DNA from: Heliocidaris tuberculata
Taxonomy: Eukaryota > Echinodermata > Echinoidea > Camarodonta > Echinometridae
DNA length: 64,000 nt
Reading direction: 5' to 3'
Assembly (NCBI GenBank): GCA_025618425.1
Contig: CM046842.1
Coordinates: 34,415,188 to 34,479,187, forward strand
Shown piece after piece: positions 24,825 to 38,000 of this stretch; positions within the stretch are counted from its first letter, which is position 1; every line of letters starts with the position of its first letter. Under the pieces are notes generated by a model. That model was not told where the DNA came from and did no database searches. It saw nothing but the letters and a program-made list of their open reading frames with translations. Both the position numbers and the translations under genes were made by a program.

Positions 24825-27800
24825 CTTGATCATGACTTCTTTAATATACACATCTTAGCGGCGATGTAATTTTTTTTTCGCTGATGTACAATTTACTGTG
24901 CTTTATTTCATAGTATTTTGAAAATCTGAACTTATAAAGGTGTTTTTTTTGCTTGTTTTATTTACAAATCTCTCAATGCATTCAAATAATTATTGGCTAC
25001 ACTGTAGATCAAGATTTGGTAAGAGAGAGAGAAGAGCTGACAATTTAATTGCAGTAATTTTTTTCTTTATATGCTCATCAGTATCTTATTAAATCAGTAG
25101 TCTAAAAGATTCAAATTCAGAATAGTCCCTGAACTTCTGATTTTAATCCAATGTTTGGGTAAAACATTACACACAGAAAAATCAAGCCCCTCCCCCTACA
25201 AAAAAGGGGGGAAAAGAGGACTTTTGCAATCACCTTTTGCTTGAAAGAGCTGCAAATACATACATACATCCTTATAATCCTAGTGCCACAGCCTTGGGCT
25301 TTGTATGTGCAGCCAAACTTAGATCTTCTGGCTTTGTCGGATGTGTAGGCCTGTAGGAGAAGCCCCCAAAGTATAAGTTAGAGTCTTTTTATGAGTCCAA
25401 GCTTATCAAAGGAGAAGCACCATAAGTTCCTCTATTTATGTCTTTTTAACGAGCTGTCTAATGGGCTTACTCACTGAATTGAAAAGGCTTCCAAAGTCTA
25501 CACTTCAATCTTTTGACTCAGTTCCCAATGCAGATATTTGGATGTTTTAAAGAGACTTTGAACTTCATTATATTGGTGAAGTACTCAATTCAAAAAGAAA
25601 ACAAAGGAGATCAATAGAGATGACTTGATATGGAAGAATCAGTCATCACATCACCTGCTCTAAAATAGTCACTGTTTCAATATAGATTGATTCCAATAAA
25701 AGGCTCATCATTTGGCTTCTCAAACTACTGAACCCACCTATGATAATGCCAGGGATTAATTGTACCTAAATTTAACGTCTGAAAATCCTCGCTTCGTAGT
25801 TTACAAGGTCACCACTTATATGACCCACTGCATTAACCAGTTGCACGCAATTTGGTTTTGGTAAAACATGCATTTTGTATAGACTCCAGCCTGATATATC
25901 GTGGGCTTAGTATTCAATTGCTTAAGAAGAAAAAAAAAGAGGAAGTTCCCCTTTTAGAAATATTGTCAAAGCAGATTGTACAGTGGTATAATAGTCATCT
26001 TCAAAGGAATTACCATGACAACAAGGTAAACATATAACTACAAATCAAATCAAAGCTTTCAAATATTGTCAGAGTCAAAAAAGGTCCTCCTTTTTTTCTA
26101 GTTTATGAGCATTGATAATTCAGCGAATTTCAAGAGATTTGTGGTGTTGTCAATTTACTTTGCAGGAGATATTACAAAGAAAACTTGATTTGGTTTATTT
26201 TATAACAATAAAGTGATGTAACAATAATTGGGCCTAGCAAGATAGTGGGCACTGATGTCGGGGGGGGGGGGGGGGGAATTGTTTTTTCCCAGGTACATGT
26301 ACATGTAGATGACATGGGAGGGAACAAATGATCAGTGATGGGAGGATGTGATAGGAGGGGTCTTATCATTTTCTTTTCACTTTGCTCCCCCCCCCCCTCA
26401 CTTTCTACCCTCTTTTCTCCCCCTTTAATTTGCCATTCGACCAGGGTAGTATTCCCTAGTTACTCCAGTATCTCTGCCCCTGTTACATGTACTAGGTATT
26501 TGCTTTTCAAAGTGTTAGCTTCGGGCTATGAAGTATGATAAAAATAGCTTTCTGAGGGACCTGAGCATTTAATGGTTGCCTCACAAAAGAACAGGGCTGG
26601 CACAGTCACTAATCCTCAATGGACCTATTCACACTCAAGAAAAAAGTGGAGTTTAAAAAATTGTGTTCACATGTGGAATGATCAATTTTGTTTTCTCACT
26701 TCAGCTGCACTTTGTTCTAACCCATAGTTTTTTTTATCCTATGGCGAATATTTTATGTTATTCATAAAAATGGTCTATTAGTGACATTTGACTTCCAATC
26801 AGAATCTCACTGATATTGCTTTTTCTTGCCAAAAAGTGAGGTTCTGATAGCGGTTCAAAAATTGATGTTTGAATCTCACTGATTGCTCTGTGTGAATGAG
26901 TCTAATATATCTATTCTTGGGTCATGTATTTGCAGGGGCTTTGGTTAGACATGCTTGATAAGTACTTACCAAATAGGTTCAGACACTTACAGATGAAGAG
27001 AATGGGTGGATTTTCATCTTATGAGAGCCAAAAAGATGTTAGCTCAGTGTGAATTTGAGTCCTTCTGCTTCTCGACTGATGATATTGCGTGTGAAATAAC
27101 ATTTTGAATACATCTAGTTTAAACTGTCTGGTGCCCTGAAGAAAGGCATTAGCAGCTAGATTCATACACTTAACTTGTAGAAATGACCGTAGCTCTCTTC
27201 CGCCGGGCAGACATGTGAAGTGTGTTGTGAGGGCAGTGTACAACAAATTACAATGCAATTTGGCAAGGGGATATGTAATTAGTTGTGTTAACTTAGCTAA
27301 AGTAGACTGTATGAAACTTTTCTTTAAGAACTTTGTGCAAGTTGAGCAAGATCTATAAATAAAAATCCTTTCCCATTTTTTGTACAATCATGAATATATG
27401 AGGTTCTGATTTTTTTCATACTAACGTATGGACTGTGATCAGCTTCAGGGACATTTGTTATTAACAGGTTCGCCAAATTCTTAATCCCTGTTCTCTGTCC
27501 CTGGATCACACAGTCTGTTTAGAGAAGCATTAAGAGTTTGATAAGTAAATGCTGAAAGTGTTTGCTTGGACACCAAGTAAAAGGACATTAATGTGATGGG
27601 CGTGCAACATGTCACCACTTTTCCACACTGTAAAGGGAAAGGTTTGCACAATCCTAATCCGAGATCTCTCTCCTGGGGTCTTTTATAAGAGAGTTATGAA
27701 TACTTACAAAATTATATAATTTTATATGGACGGCACGTACATGAATAAGCATCAGGGATGTTAGTTCTATCACATTTTTCATACAAAGATAGATTCTGTG

Positions 27801-28170
27801 CTAGCTTCTTTTAGAGGAGGGTTACACTTAGCAAGAGCAGATAAGTACATGATCAAACATTGCTTTCATGGACACTTACAAGGGATGAAAAATATTGTGA
27901 TAGGTGTGAAACATTTTACCTCATTGCAATTCTTGTTTGCCAGTGGGAGGGAGAATTGTGTCTTTTGAGGGGAAAGTAGAATGATTTTGATCAAGGAAAA
28001 CATCAAGTTTTTGAATAAGAAATGAGGCAAATGGGTAAAAGAAGGATAAATTTCCCATTATTTTGCCAGTTTGAATTGACTGTTTTCTGTAGACTCTGTG
28101 AGCTTTTCAAAATGTGGGATTTGGGTTGAACTATTGCAGATTCTTGATCTCACATGATATTGTTTGTTTT

Positions 28171-28240
28171 GAGCCAGAAGGGCGTTAAGTCCCATCATTT
28201 GTACAGAGTTAATGCCCTTCTGCTTCCAAACAGACGATAT
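28171..28240 (+). repeat. Hairpin repeat (GAGCCAGAAGGGCGTTAA), uninterrupted copy
   Basis: GAGCCAGAAGGGCGTTAA and TTAATGCCCTTCTGCTTCC are inverted around GTCCCATCATTTGTACAGAG, and the copy ends CAGACGATAT. Further copies lie at 56231-56297 and 57244-57309 and, split by an insertion, at 2052-2500. It ends 50 bp upstream of LRR exon 1. Confidence 0.85.
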
Positions 28241-28291
28241 CAGCGATATATGAAACTTTCTATTTTCCTCTTTCTCCCTTTTATCCAACAG

Positions 28292-28452
28292 AATTTTAGA
28301 TGAACTCAGTCAAGGCTATACCACGAAGATGGGTTTATTATCAACTTGTTCAGTATTTATATTGGTCCTGTACGTGTCGTTGACTGACGCAAGCTGGTAT
28401 GGACCGGACTATTGGAATCAACGATATGGAGACTATGGGATTGAATATGAAA
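28292..28452 (+). CDS. LRR gene exon 1: 5' UTR tail, start codon, signal peptide
   Basis: A pyrimidine-rich acceptor (tttatccaacag) precedes 28292, so an upstream untranslated exon is likely. The coding part starts at ATG 28329. Residues 1-22 are a classic signal peptide: short polar start, hydrophobic core SVFILVLYVSL, then cleavage near TDA-SW. The mature start, SWYGPDYWNQRYGDYGIEYE, is unusually rich in Tyr, Trp and Gly. The donor is GTGAGT and the exon ends in phase 1, the only phase-1 intron seen. The UTR start assumes this acceptor is used; the transcript could instead begin nearby. Confidence 0.85.
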
Positions 28453-31400
28453 GTGAGTTTAAAGTGGTGTCATAAGCTCAAATCACATTGAAAAGATTTG
28501 AATTAGTATTATTGAACAAATGTAAATTATTAATGTCTGATTTGTGGGGCAATATCTAATGTATTTTATTTCACTGAATTAACTAGAGTAAAATTGATTC
28601 AGCAATTGTTGAGACTTGAACCATAGATGATATCAAATCAAAATGACAATAATCACACTTGGTTACCCCTGTTGAAGGGCAAGTCCATCCAGATATCAAG
28701 TTGGTTTAAATAAAGGCCTTCCTATATCATGTAAAACAAATAAGTGAAAATGTGGAAAATATGATCAAGGATAAAGAAATTATGAATTGTTGAAATTTAA
28801 TACATCAAAGACAAATTCTCTATGATTTTCCCAGTGAGCTTTGGCAATCTGATGTCTACTAATTTGTCAAAAAAGTATCAGATCAGTTTGCATGTACATA
28901 CATTTCATGTTTTCTTTGGAAAACTTAGATAAACATGTTCATAAAGTTTCTCTCTTTGTCACTCCTCATATCTCCCTGTACCTCCCTGTCTCTCCCCTCC
29001 TGTCTTTTCTGCCCCCTTCCTCTGTTATGTCTCTCCCCATCTCTCCCTACTATTTTCTCTCTCTTCCTCTCTCTTCCTGTCTTTCCCCTTCTCTCACTCT
29101 CATTTCTTTTCTCTCCCTTTCTCTCTCTCCCTCTCCCACTGTCTCTCCCTGTATCTCCTTGTGTCCCCTTCTCTCCCTTTCTCTCCCTCTCTCTCCTCCC
29201 TCTCTCCCTCCCCCACTTCATTTTTCTCTCCTTTTCTCTTCCCCCCTCTCTCTCCCTCTCTTTCCATTTCTCCCCTCCCTCTCCCTTTCTCTCCTCTCTC
29301 TCTCTCCCTCTCTCTCTATTTCTCACCTTCTCCCCCACCCCTCTCTCCCCTTTCTCACTTTCTCTCCTCTCTCTCACTTTCTCTCCCCATCTCCCCCTCT
29401 CCCCCCTCTCTCATTTTATGGCGCTCACTCCTACATATAGCTGGAGGTAACCGCTTCAATGGCATTTGGTCAGCAACATCAGCCATCAGTGGAGGCTATG
29501 GTAGAGCTAATGGTGATTACAGTGGTAAATCAAATACAGGCTGCACCATAAATGAAAATGAGGGGACTATTGATTGCTCATCAGCTACTACTGTGTAAGT
29601 AATATTCGCCTCTGCCCCATTCATAAATTTGCAAAGTATTAATAATAATGATGATAAAAGTAATAAAAGCAACATGAACAACTAAAAAAAAAACAAAAAA
29701 AAAGAATGACAAATACAACAACCATAATGATAATGACCATACATGTATATAGTAATAGCAATAATGATTATTTATTCAACCTCACAGGAGAGCTAATAGT
29801 GATTTCAGTGTTAATCAAATGGAGGCTGTATTTAAACAAAAAATGAGCAAGATACTGTATAAGTTCTTTTAGCCTAACATTCATGAATTAGCAAAGTAAT
29901 GACAATCATGAATTAACCCTTTCAATAAATCTCTAGCTACTATTACTTATCACTTAGTATGTTGTCATTAATTGGAGAAAAAAAATCAGGTTGATTTACA
30001 AATGAAATTGCACAGATTTCATATTTTTCTCGTTAAAATTCAAAATACACAGACAATTTTCCAAACACTTGAGTTCTAGTTACAAAGGAAAACATAGACA
30101 GGCCTTCCTGATTGAATGAGCATTGTACCATTCTTATCTAGACTTTCTGTTTTCAAGTGTTTTTCATATTTTGGACGAATTTCTGACGAGAGTTGTTTCC
30201 TTTTGTCAAAGTAGGTCATTATAGATGAGAATTTTTCAAAGTTGTGACAACTAAATTTTGAAATTAGATTTGTAATGATGTTTGTATTTTAATAAATATT
30301 GAGAGAACCACTCTATTTAAAATCAGTCTCACAGAAAATTAGTCCCACAGAATATTTGAAAAAAAGAAAGGAGGAACTATTCACTTAGTTGTGTAGTTTT
30401 TTGCATTTTAAAAAAAATTTCTTTTAATTTCCAGATATGTCAAGAACTACAATTTTGAGAATTTGACTTCTGCTACTTTTTCTAAGGAAGTTACAGAAAT
30501 GTAAGTATGATTTTCTTTCCCCAAGTGAGAATGAAATCTCAGTTGGCATGAATTTTCTAGTTCCTTCTTGCATTTTTTGCTCCTGAAAAATACTCTATAA
30601 GTCATTTTAATATACATTGGTTAGTCTTGTTTACAATGTAAGGATTCACCATAACTAATTAGTCAATTTACTGATAGATTATATGATTAATGTAATTTAG
30701 AAATGAACCGTGAAATGATAGCTTTCCTGAGATAGAGCCACATCTCAAGCACTGTCCTTTGCTATGGTGGGCAAGCCTCATACAAGCGTGATGTCTTGAG
30801 TCACTTTTCTTTGAGAAATATGCATAAACTTTGAGTGCATACATTATCCCAATGGTTTGTTGCTTGTAGGGCATAGTTGTGTTAAGCTCTATTATGTTAA
30901 AGAGAAATCCAACCTTAATAGCGAGTTGCTTTGAAAGAAAAAGGAAAAATCAGAGAAGCAGATTGGTGAAAGTTTGAACGAAATCGGACAAGCAATAAGG
31001 AAGTTATGATTTTTTGAAAGTTTTAATCACTGTACATATGGGAATTCCAAATTGGCCAAAAAGGTAATGTCACTATGATGTAGCTGTGGACAACTCTCCC
31101 ATTCGCTCCCACACACAAAATTACTAAAATGTCACTTTTTTCAAAATGTATTACTCAGTAGGATCTTTTTTTTTCATGAGGACCTACAACAATATGCTAT
31201 CTCCAATATATTTTGAGTACTGCCCTGACGGTAGAAGCGCCTCTAAGAAAACCGCAAATTAATGATATTTTTGTGTACGATAAATGGGAGAGTTGTCCAC
31301 AAAAATGTCACAAGCGACTCACCAATTGCCAATTTGAGATTCGCATAGATGTAGTGATCTCATTTTTCAAACATCCATAACTTTCTTAGTCCTTGTCTGA

Positions 31401-32021
31401 TTTCTTTAAAACTTTCACCATCCTGTTTTCTTATTTTTCTGCTTTCACACCGATCATCTTATTACCAAGGTTGGATTGCCCTTTAAGTTGATTCCAAGAT
31501 GTAAATATACATCTTAGTCTGTTGGATACCCATTTTCTATCGCCTCCAGTCTCAGTTACATGTACATCTCATGCTTAGTATTTAGCAGGTTAAATCCTTT
31601 GTTTATCATGGTTAGAATACCCCTTTAACCCATTGCCTACTGAAGCTGAGTGGTTCCTACATTAAGCCTATGGGAATGAGAGAATTCAGTAGTCAACTGG
31701 TTTAATTTATATTCCTCATGTATGTAGTACTATCCTTGGAGGGAGTTTACAGAGAGTTGATGCAGATACCTTCCACAATCTCACCCAGTTGACTTCTCTG
31801 TAAGTATGCTGTATTCCTGAGCCCTCATTTCATAAAACTTGTTATCAATAACAAGTAACAATAACAGTTATAAGCTACTGAAATACTTGCATCTGATTGG
31901 CTGAGAGCAAATTTGTCATAGATTTGTGGAAGTTGTTATTGATAATAAGTTTTATGAAACAGGGTCCTGGATTCATTTTATGATTGATCATGGAACCCAA
32001 GGCTCGTCCGCACACTACCGC

Positions 32022-32052
<31 letters not shown>

Positions 32053-35000
32053 TGCTGGTTTTTTGTGTACTAAATGAATGGCAAGTGAGGATGCATTATG
32101 CAACAAAGGTCCTACATGTATATGCATACTCACTCACATTGTACCTGTGTGTTATAAGATACAGTAATGTGAAGAGGAGTATGCCTTACCCCCCTCCCCC
32201 CTCATCCCTGAAAAAAATGTGTTCTTTTTTTGCGGCAATTTACCGTGAACAAGCTTTAAACTTTCAGCACTGTAAGCACTTTAAACGGCCTGCATTTTAA
32301 TGTTGAACCTGATATCATTTTTTTTCACAAAGAACATAGTTTTGTCTTTTTGTAATTGTTCATAGATTTCGAAGTTTATGAGCATCACATACTTTTTCTA
32401 TCAAGATAAACAGTTTAAAAGTTCTCAAATGAAGTTTTCCATGTGATATAAGTTTGTAAACTTAATGGCACTGAAAAAGTTGATACAATAATATATTGAA
32501 ATTAAAAAATCATTTCATAAAGTTTAATGTTGAAAAATACAGATTAGATGAAATGATTTAAATCATAAAGTGCACTTGTGAATGCATCTCGTCTGGGATT
32601 GCTCCATTTATACTGACTTTATAGAAAAATACTATTGTATTTCTATCCCCTTTTCAATGATTTTTTTATGATTCATGCATTATATTTGTTCATTTGGTTT
32701 TCAGCACCATACACAATACTCCAATCACCACTTTTCCAGATGTGTCCATGTGTACCAGCCTTGAGAAGCTGTAAGTTAAAATAATTATTCTGATTGGTTA
32801 ATGGTAAGCCTTTTGAACAATATGTGGATGCAACAAGGATTTTGATTGGCCATTGCCAATTTGCAGTTGAATGCAAATCTGTGTTATGGGGCCCATAGAT
32901 GTTATTACAGGGGGATAATAATGGCAAGATATTGAGAGACATGGAAAGAAAGAGTAAACACAAGAAAGAAAATGAAAGATGTGTTGTAAATGAAAGGAGA
33001 AGAAAAGGTAGGAGGAATAGAAGAGCAAAAAAAGATAGAGAGAGAGAGAGGGAGAGGAAAAGAGAGAGGGAGAGGGAAAGAGAGAGGGAGAGAGAGGGCT
33101 GGGGATAGGGAGACAGAAAGAGAGGGAGAGAGAGAGGGGGAGGGAGAGAGAGAGGGAAAGAGAGAGGGAGAGGGAAAGGGAGAGAGAGAGAGAGAGAGAG
33201 AGAGAAGGAGACAAGAGTGAGACCAAAAGGAAAATGAAGAGAGAAGGCTTGTGAAAGGAAAGAGATTGACAAGGGAGAAAATAGGAGAGCTAGGGATGGA
33301 TATAGAAAAAAAAACATGAGTCAGCTAAAGACAGAATAGGAAAATGATATATTCAGTTTTGTTATGTGCCAGGTTTCCTGCATTACTTCATTACTTGTTT
33401 CACTCTATCAGCACCAATGATAGTGAAAGGAAAAAGCCTGGCCACAGATCGTGCAATATCAAAGAAGCATGTTTGAGTCAACTTCATCGCTTCATGCATC
33501 TTTTTCACCTCTCTGAGGCCGTAATGATCCAACTCTGCCAAACTACATGTATATCGCCCTATTCACATTACCAACTTATCCCAACCCAAATAATTTTGAT
33601 TTGTATAAATATATGTGATTATTATTTGTATGATGGGTTTTCAGGCGACCAGAAAAATTGGCGTATCTCATGGTTTATGCGAAAGTTCCCGGGTGACCGT
33701 GCAATTTTAAAACAATATCTCATGGTTTGCGTAAAAGTACCCGGATGACCGTGCAATATATCTCCATATCGCATGGTTTGGGGTGCGCGTGAGGCGTAAA
33801 AAAAGTGAATACACGCTTAAATACGCAAAGGTTAAGACAATGGATGTATGCGCGCAGCTCTTGCAAAATGCTTGGGTAAGGACAAAAATGTTTTTCTACC
33901 TGTGTTTTATGTCGAAGTCAGTACAAAAATATAAGGACATGTAATGGTGAAAATTGAGGAACTAGGTATCATACAATTAATAATAATAATATTGAATGGC
34001 TTTTCTTTCGTGGGACACAAGGATATATCGTACTCGCTTTGAAAATATTTCACTCGTCGTGCCGACTCGTGAAATATGCTCATAGCTCGTGCGATATATC
34101 CTTGTATCCCACTCAAGGCCATTCAGTATTATATAAATATACTGGCCTCCTGAAAGTGAAGTTCTGTTTTTTTGTTACATTACAGAGATGTGACGAGGAA
34201 TAGCATTTCCTTTGATGTCTACACCTACTCAACACTGACATTTCCCGCTTCTCTCAAGCAAGTGTAAGTATATGAATGTTAATTTTGAATGCAAATTATT
34301 GCCACTGCTTTAGCTCCTTGCATGATGTGGGTGGCAGATTTCGCCGAAGGATTCGAATGTTGGATCAATTTTTCTGAACCCATAGCAGTACAGTGTCTCT
34401 TCATCCCGAAATCTTGGAAGTATTATTTGTACATTTATCCAAACCTTGGTTTTCCAGAAGTGGTGTAATTCAGAGAAAAGGGGGGAGAAAATATTATGGT
34501 ACATGTAGTTCTTTTCTCTTTTGATCGATTGAGTTTTAAGAAGTTTCTAAACCCCTTTTGTGCAAATCATACTCAAGAATGCATGTACACATGTACTAGG
34601 TGTTAAAGGCATTGATTAAATTTGCCCAGGATTGAAAAAAAAAAATCACTGTTCCAGCTAATGCTAATAATGTAATCATAATTGCAAACCTTTAGCTCAG
34701 ACAGGAACCGCCTGAGTTTTATAAACTGATCGGTCGTTTATATATCAAGATATTTACGATTGAACAGCAATGTCGGGATAGAGTACCACCGAACCCTAAA
34801 GAACTCTTACGGTTGGCATACCTTGCTTGATCACAGAATACCGTACGGGCTGGAAACCCGCTCTGAAATCGCCAAGCGCTGGTGCTTGGTTTTTGTGACT
34901 GCAGCGCAGCGGAGAAGCCGAGCGACTTGCGCTAGTGATTGATCGCGATTTTCTCTTTTTGAGGATAGTAAATGGGTTCCATTTTCTCTCATACTTTCAC

Positions 35001-38000
35001 ATATCCTTAATTATATATGTAGTTAGATGACTGCACACAATTCACTGGCATTTGAGCTGATTTTACAATTTTTCACAAAGTTAATCAATCACTTTAAAAA
35101 ACACATTGGACACTTTTGATTGTTGATAACTCAAACATTAATTATACATCGTATCAGACTGAAGTTTTTACATTGTAAAGTTGAAGGATGTAAAATTTAT
35201 TGGGAGCAATTTTCATGACATTTCTTTAAACACTTCTAAATATTGCTCTGAATATTTAATTAGATTTTTAACTTTGAAAAATCAAGGCCACAAAATCTGT
35301 TTGTTTCAGTAATTAATTCAGAATACAACTATTGCCATTGTGCATTGCAGCTGAAATTCCAGAATACCTTTTTAACCCAGAGTCACAAGCTGCAACATAC
35401 AATGACACTTTTTTTCTGTTTTCCATTTTTCTTTCTTTTCTTTCTTGCTCATCTGTTTTCCTTTGCTTTTGACTTTACCTATCATATAGGAGTGTGATGG
35501 AGAATGAAATAGACTGGGTTCCTCCAGGTCTCTTTTCAGGAACAAACATTGAATATCTGTGAGTAGAACTTTTCCATTTTATTTAAATACATATGTTGTT
35601 TATATGTCCAATAGATCATAATATAAATAGAATACAATAGATAGTAAAAATAAATGATCTGTGTAAAAAAATCAAATGGTAGCCACTATGACCAGTAATA
35701 TATTCCTTCTCTGGCCTGGTCATTGAATAAGAGCCTTCCACTCATTGCCCGCTTTGTTGGACTAATGGAACAATGGTTAACTGCTACAGTTGACTTTTGT
35801 CAGATGTACAATGTGTATGGATCATTTTTCTTTAAACCAGAGTAAGAATGTTAGTCCAGGGCCCCATTTCATAAAACTTGTTATCAATAACAAATTACAA
35901 TCATTGTTATAAGCTATTGAAATCCTTAAATCTGATTGCCTGACAGCAAATTTGTCATAGAAATGGGGCAGTTGTTATTGATAACAAGTTTTATGAAACA
36001 GGGCCCAGGTGGTGTAGTAAGAGTCAACACTCAGTTCAGTACATTCCATAACTGGGCCCTGTTTCATAAAACTTTTTATCAATAACAACTGCCCCATTTC
36101 TATGACAAATTGGCTCTCAGGCAATCAGATTCAAGAATTTCAGTAGCTTTTAACAATTAACTTGTTATTGATAACAAGTTTATGAAACAGGGCCCCAATG
36201 ATTTTTAGTGATTCAAATAATATGAGCAAGTTTGATAAATTCATCTTTGTTCCAGAGGATCGAGTATGAATGGGCCCTGTTTCATAAAACTTGTGATCAA
36301 CGACAAGTTGCAAAAATTGTTATAAGCTTCTGAAATCCTTGCATCTGATTGGCTGAGAGCAAATTTGTTGGTAAAAATCACCAACAACACACTTGTTGAA
36401 GCACACCCACAGACTCTCTGAAGAGGTTACACTCTAAACAATTGATGAGCTACCTATATGTATCTCTTTCCATGGTGTAGAAAAGGTCACTTAGATACAA
36501 ATGGTTATGATCATGTTTGAATATGAATTTCTAGTGCTAATCATCTCTTTAACCTTTTAAGTCACTAAACTGCCTGGGACCACCCTTCTTATATATTACT
36601 CACTGAACCGCCCAGGACCGCCCGTGGACTTTCACCTGTGTAACTTACACTGCAGCAGATGTATTGTAGGGGATATTGGTCGCTGAAATTTTGTGTGTGT
36701 TATCTTTACACATAAGCCATTTAGAATCCTCAATGAAGTGATGCGGTACTGTGTAAATATTTTGCGTACAGCAGAGAGTCTATGCTGCGAGATGGTTTAC
36801 TGGGACTGAGTTCGGTGAGTAAATGACTACAATATGCGTAATCATCAGGTGCTAAAAGTTTAATTTTGTTTTTGTTTCAGGGGACTGAGTATGAATCTGA
36901 TGACATCGTTCCCGTCAGACTCTCTGAAGAGTATGTCCAACCTGACCTTCCTGTCTCTAGATGATAATCAAATCACGTCCGTCTCCAAGAGAAACCTGGA
37001 GGTCCTCAAAGATAGTCCTCTCATACATCTGTACGTCACATTCTTCTTACTGTGTTCCATCATTTTCCATGTTCTGATACCTGTTAGTTAGAAATACATT
37101 CTTACTGTAAATTTCATCCTTCTTTTCCTTTTCTGCTCTTCTTTTTCTTCTCTTTATCTCAGTTAATTTCTTCTTCCATCTCTTCTGAAAAGACATTCCT
37201 CCCACACATTTGTAAGTTACTTTCTTCTTACTCATCTCTACCTTCTGTCCCTCCCATTTCATTCCTTCTCTACTCTGTTGTCATCATCTTCTCCATCTCA
37301 ACTATAGTCCTCTCATTCATCTGAGAACTGCATGCTACTTACTCTAGGTCCGCTCCTTCTTTTCCCTTTCTGCTCTTCTTTTCCCTCTCTTTTCATCTTT
37401 TTCTCCTTCTTTTGTGTATGCTTCTCAAAGACAGTCCTCTCCTCACCTTGCCTCTCTTTATTTTTCTTGTTCTCAAATATCCTTACATAGATATAATGAG
37501 CATAATTAATCTTTCTCAGGCCTTTCCTTCTAAGAGAAAGTCCTCTCACAACCCTGTCCGTCTTCTGCAAAAATTTACTAACAAAAGCAGGTAGACCGAG
37601 GTCTAAGTTTTCCTTCTCTTAAAGAGAAAGTTCACCCTGAAGATTACTTGAGTTTAAAAAATGCAGAAAAAATGCAGAAAAATATTGGCGAAGGTTTGAT
37701 GAAAATCGGTCAAATAATAAAAGAGTTATGAGTATTTAAAGTTTTGGATTTGTCACGTCACATGCGAGCAGCTGCCCATTGGTCATGTAATAAATATTCC
37801 ATATATTCACATTTTTTTAACGTTCCACTATAAATTATTGTTTCTTTTCAGAATCTAGTATTGAATAACATTTCTGACAATATATCAAATGCACAGACGA
37901 AAATATTCTAAATTTTCTGAGAAAACTGTATTTTATGGAATATTTATCACATTACATAATGGAGGAGCTGCTCGCATGTGACGTCACAAAATCAACACTT

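Larger units (their letters stand above)
16070..28165. other. Gene-free stretch upstream of the LRR gene
   Basis: Apart from the elements listed separately, I find no exon with supported borders on either strand. Homopolymers occur at 18121-18142 (C then A) and 19912-19939 (T), and a C-then-A run at 22266-22292. If the LRR transcript begins near 16 kb, this is its first intron. Confidence 0.55.

Noticed and set aside
28892..29450. Long Ser/Leu/Pro-rich frames up to 182 codons
   Set aside because: They translate a C/T simple tract. Only the last part (29441 on) is a real exon, in a defined frame.
32673..33317. Minus-strand 214-codon Ser/Leu frame and its shadows
   Set aside because: Product of the polypurine tract in intron 5, opposite a spliced exon of the + gene.
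36241..36272. CCAG|AGGATCGAGTATGAATGG, resembling the start of exon 8
   Set aside because: Only about 18 nt are similar before a foldback element begins; too short to call an exon copy.
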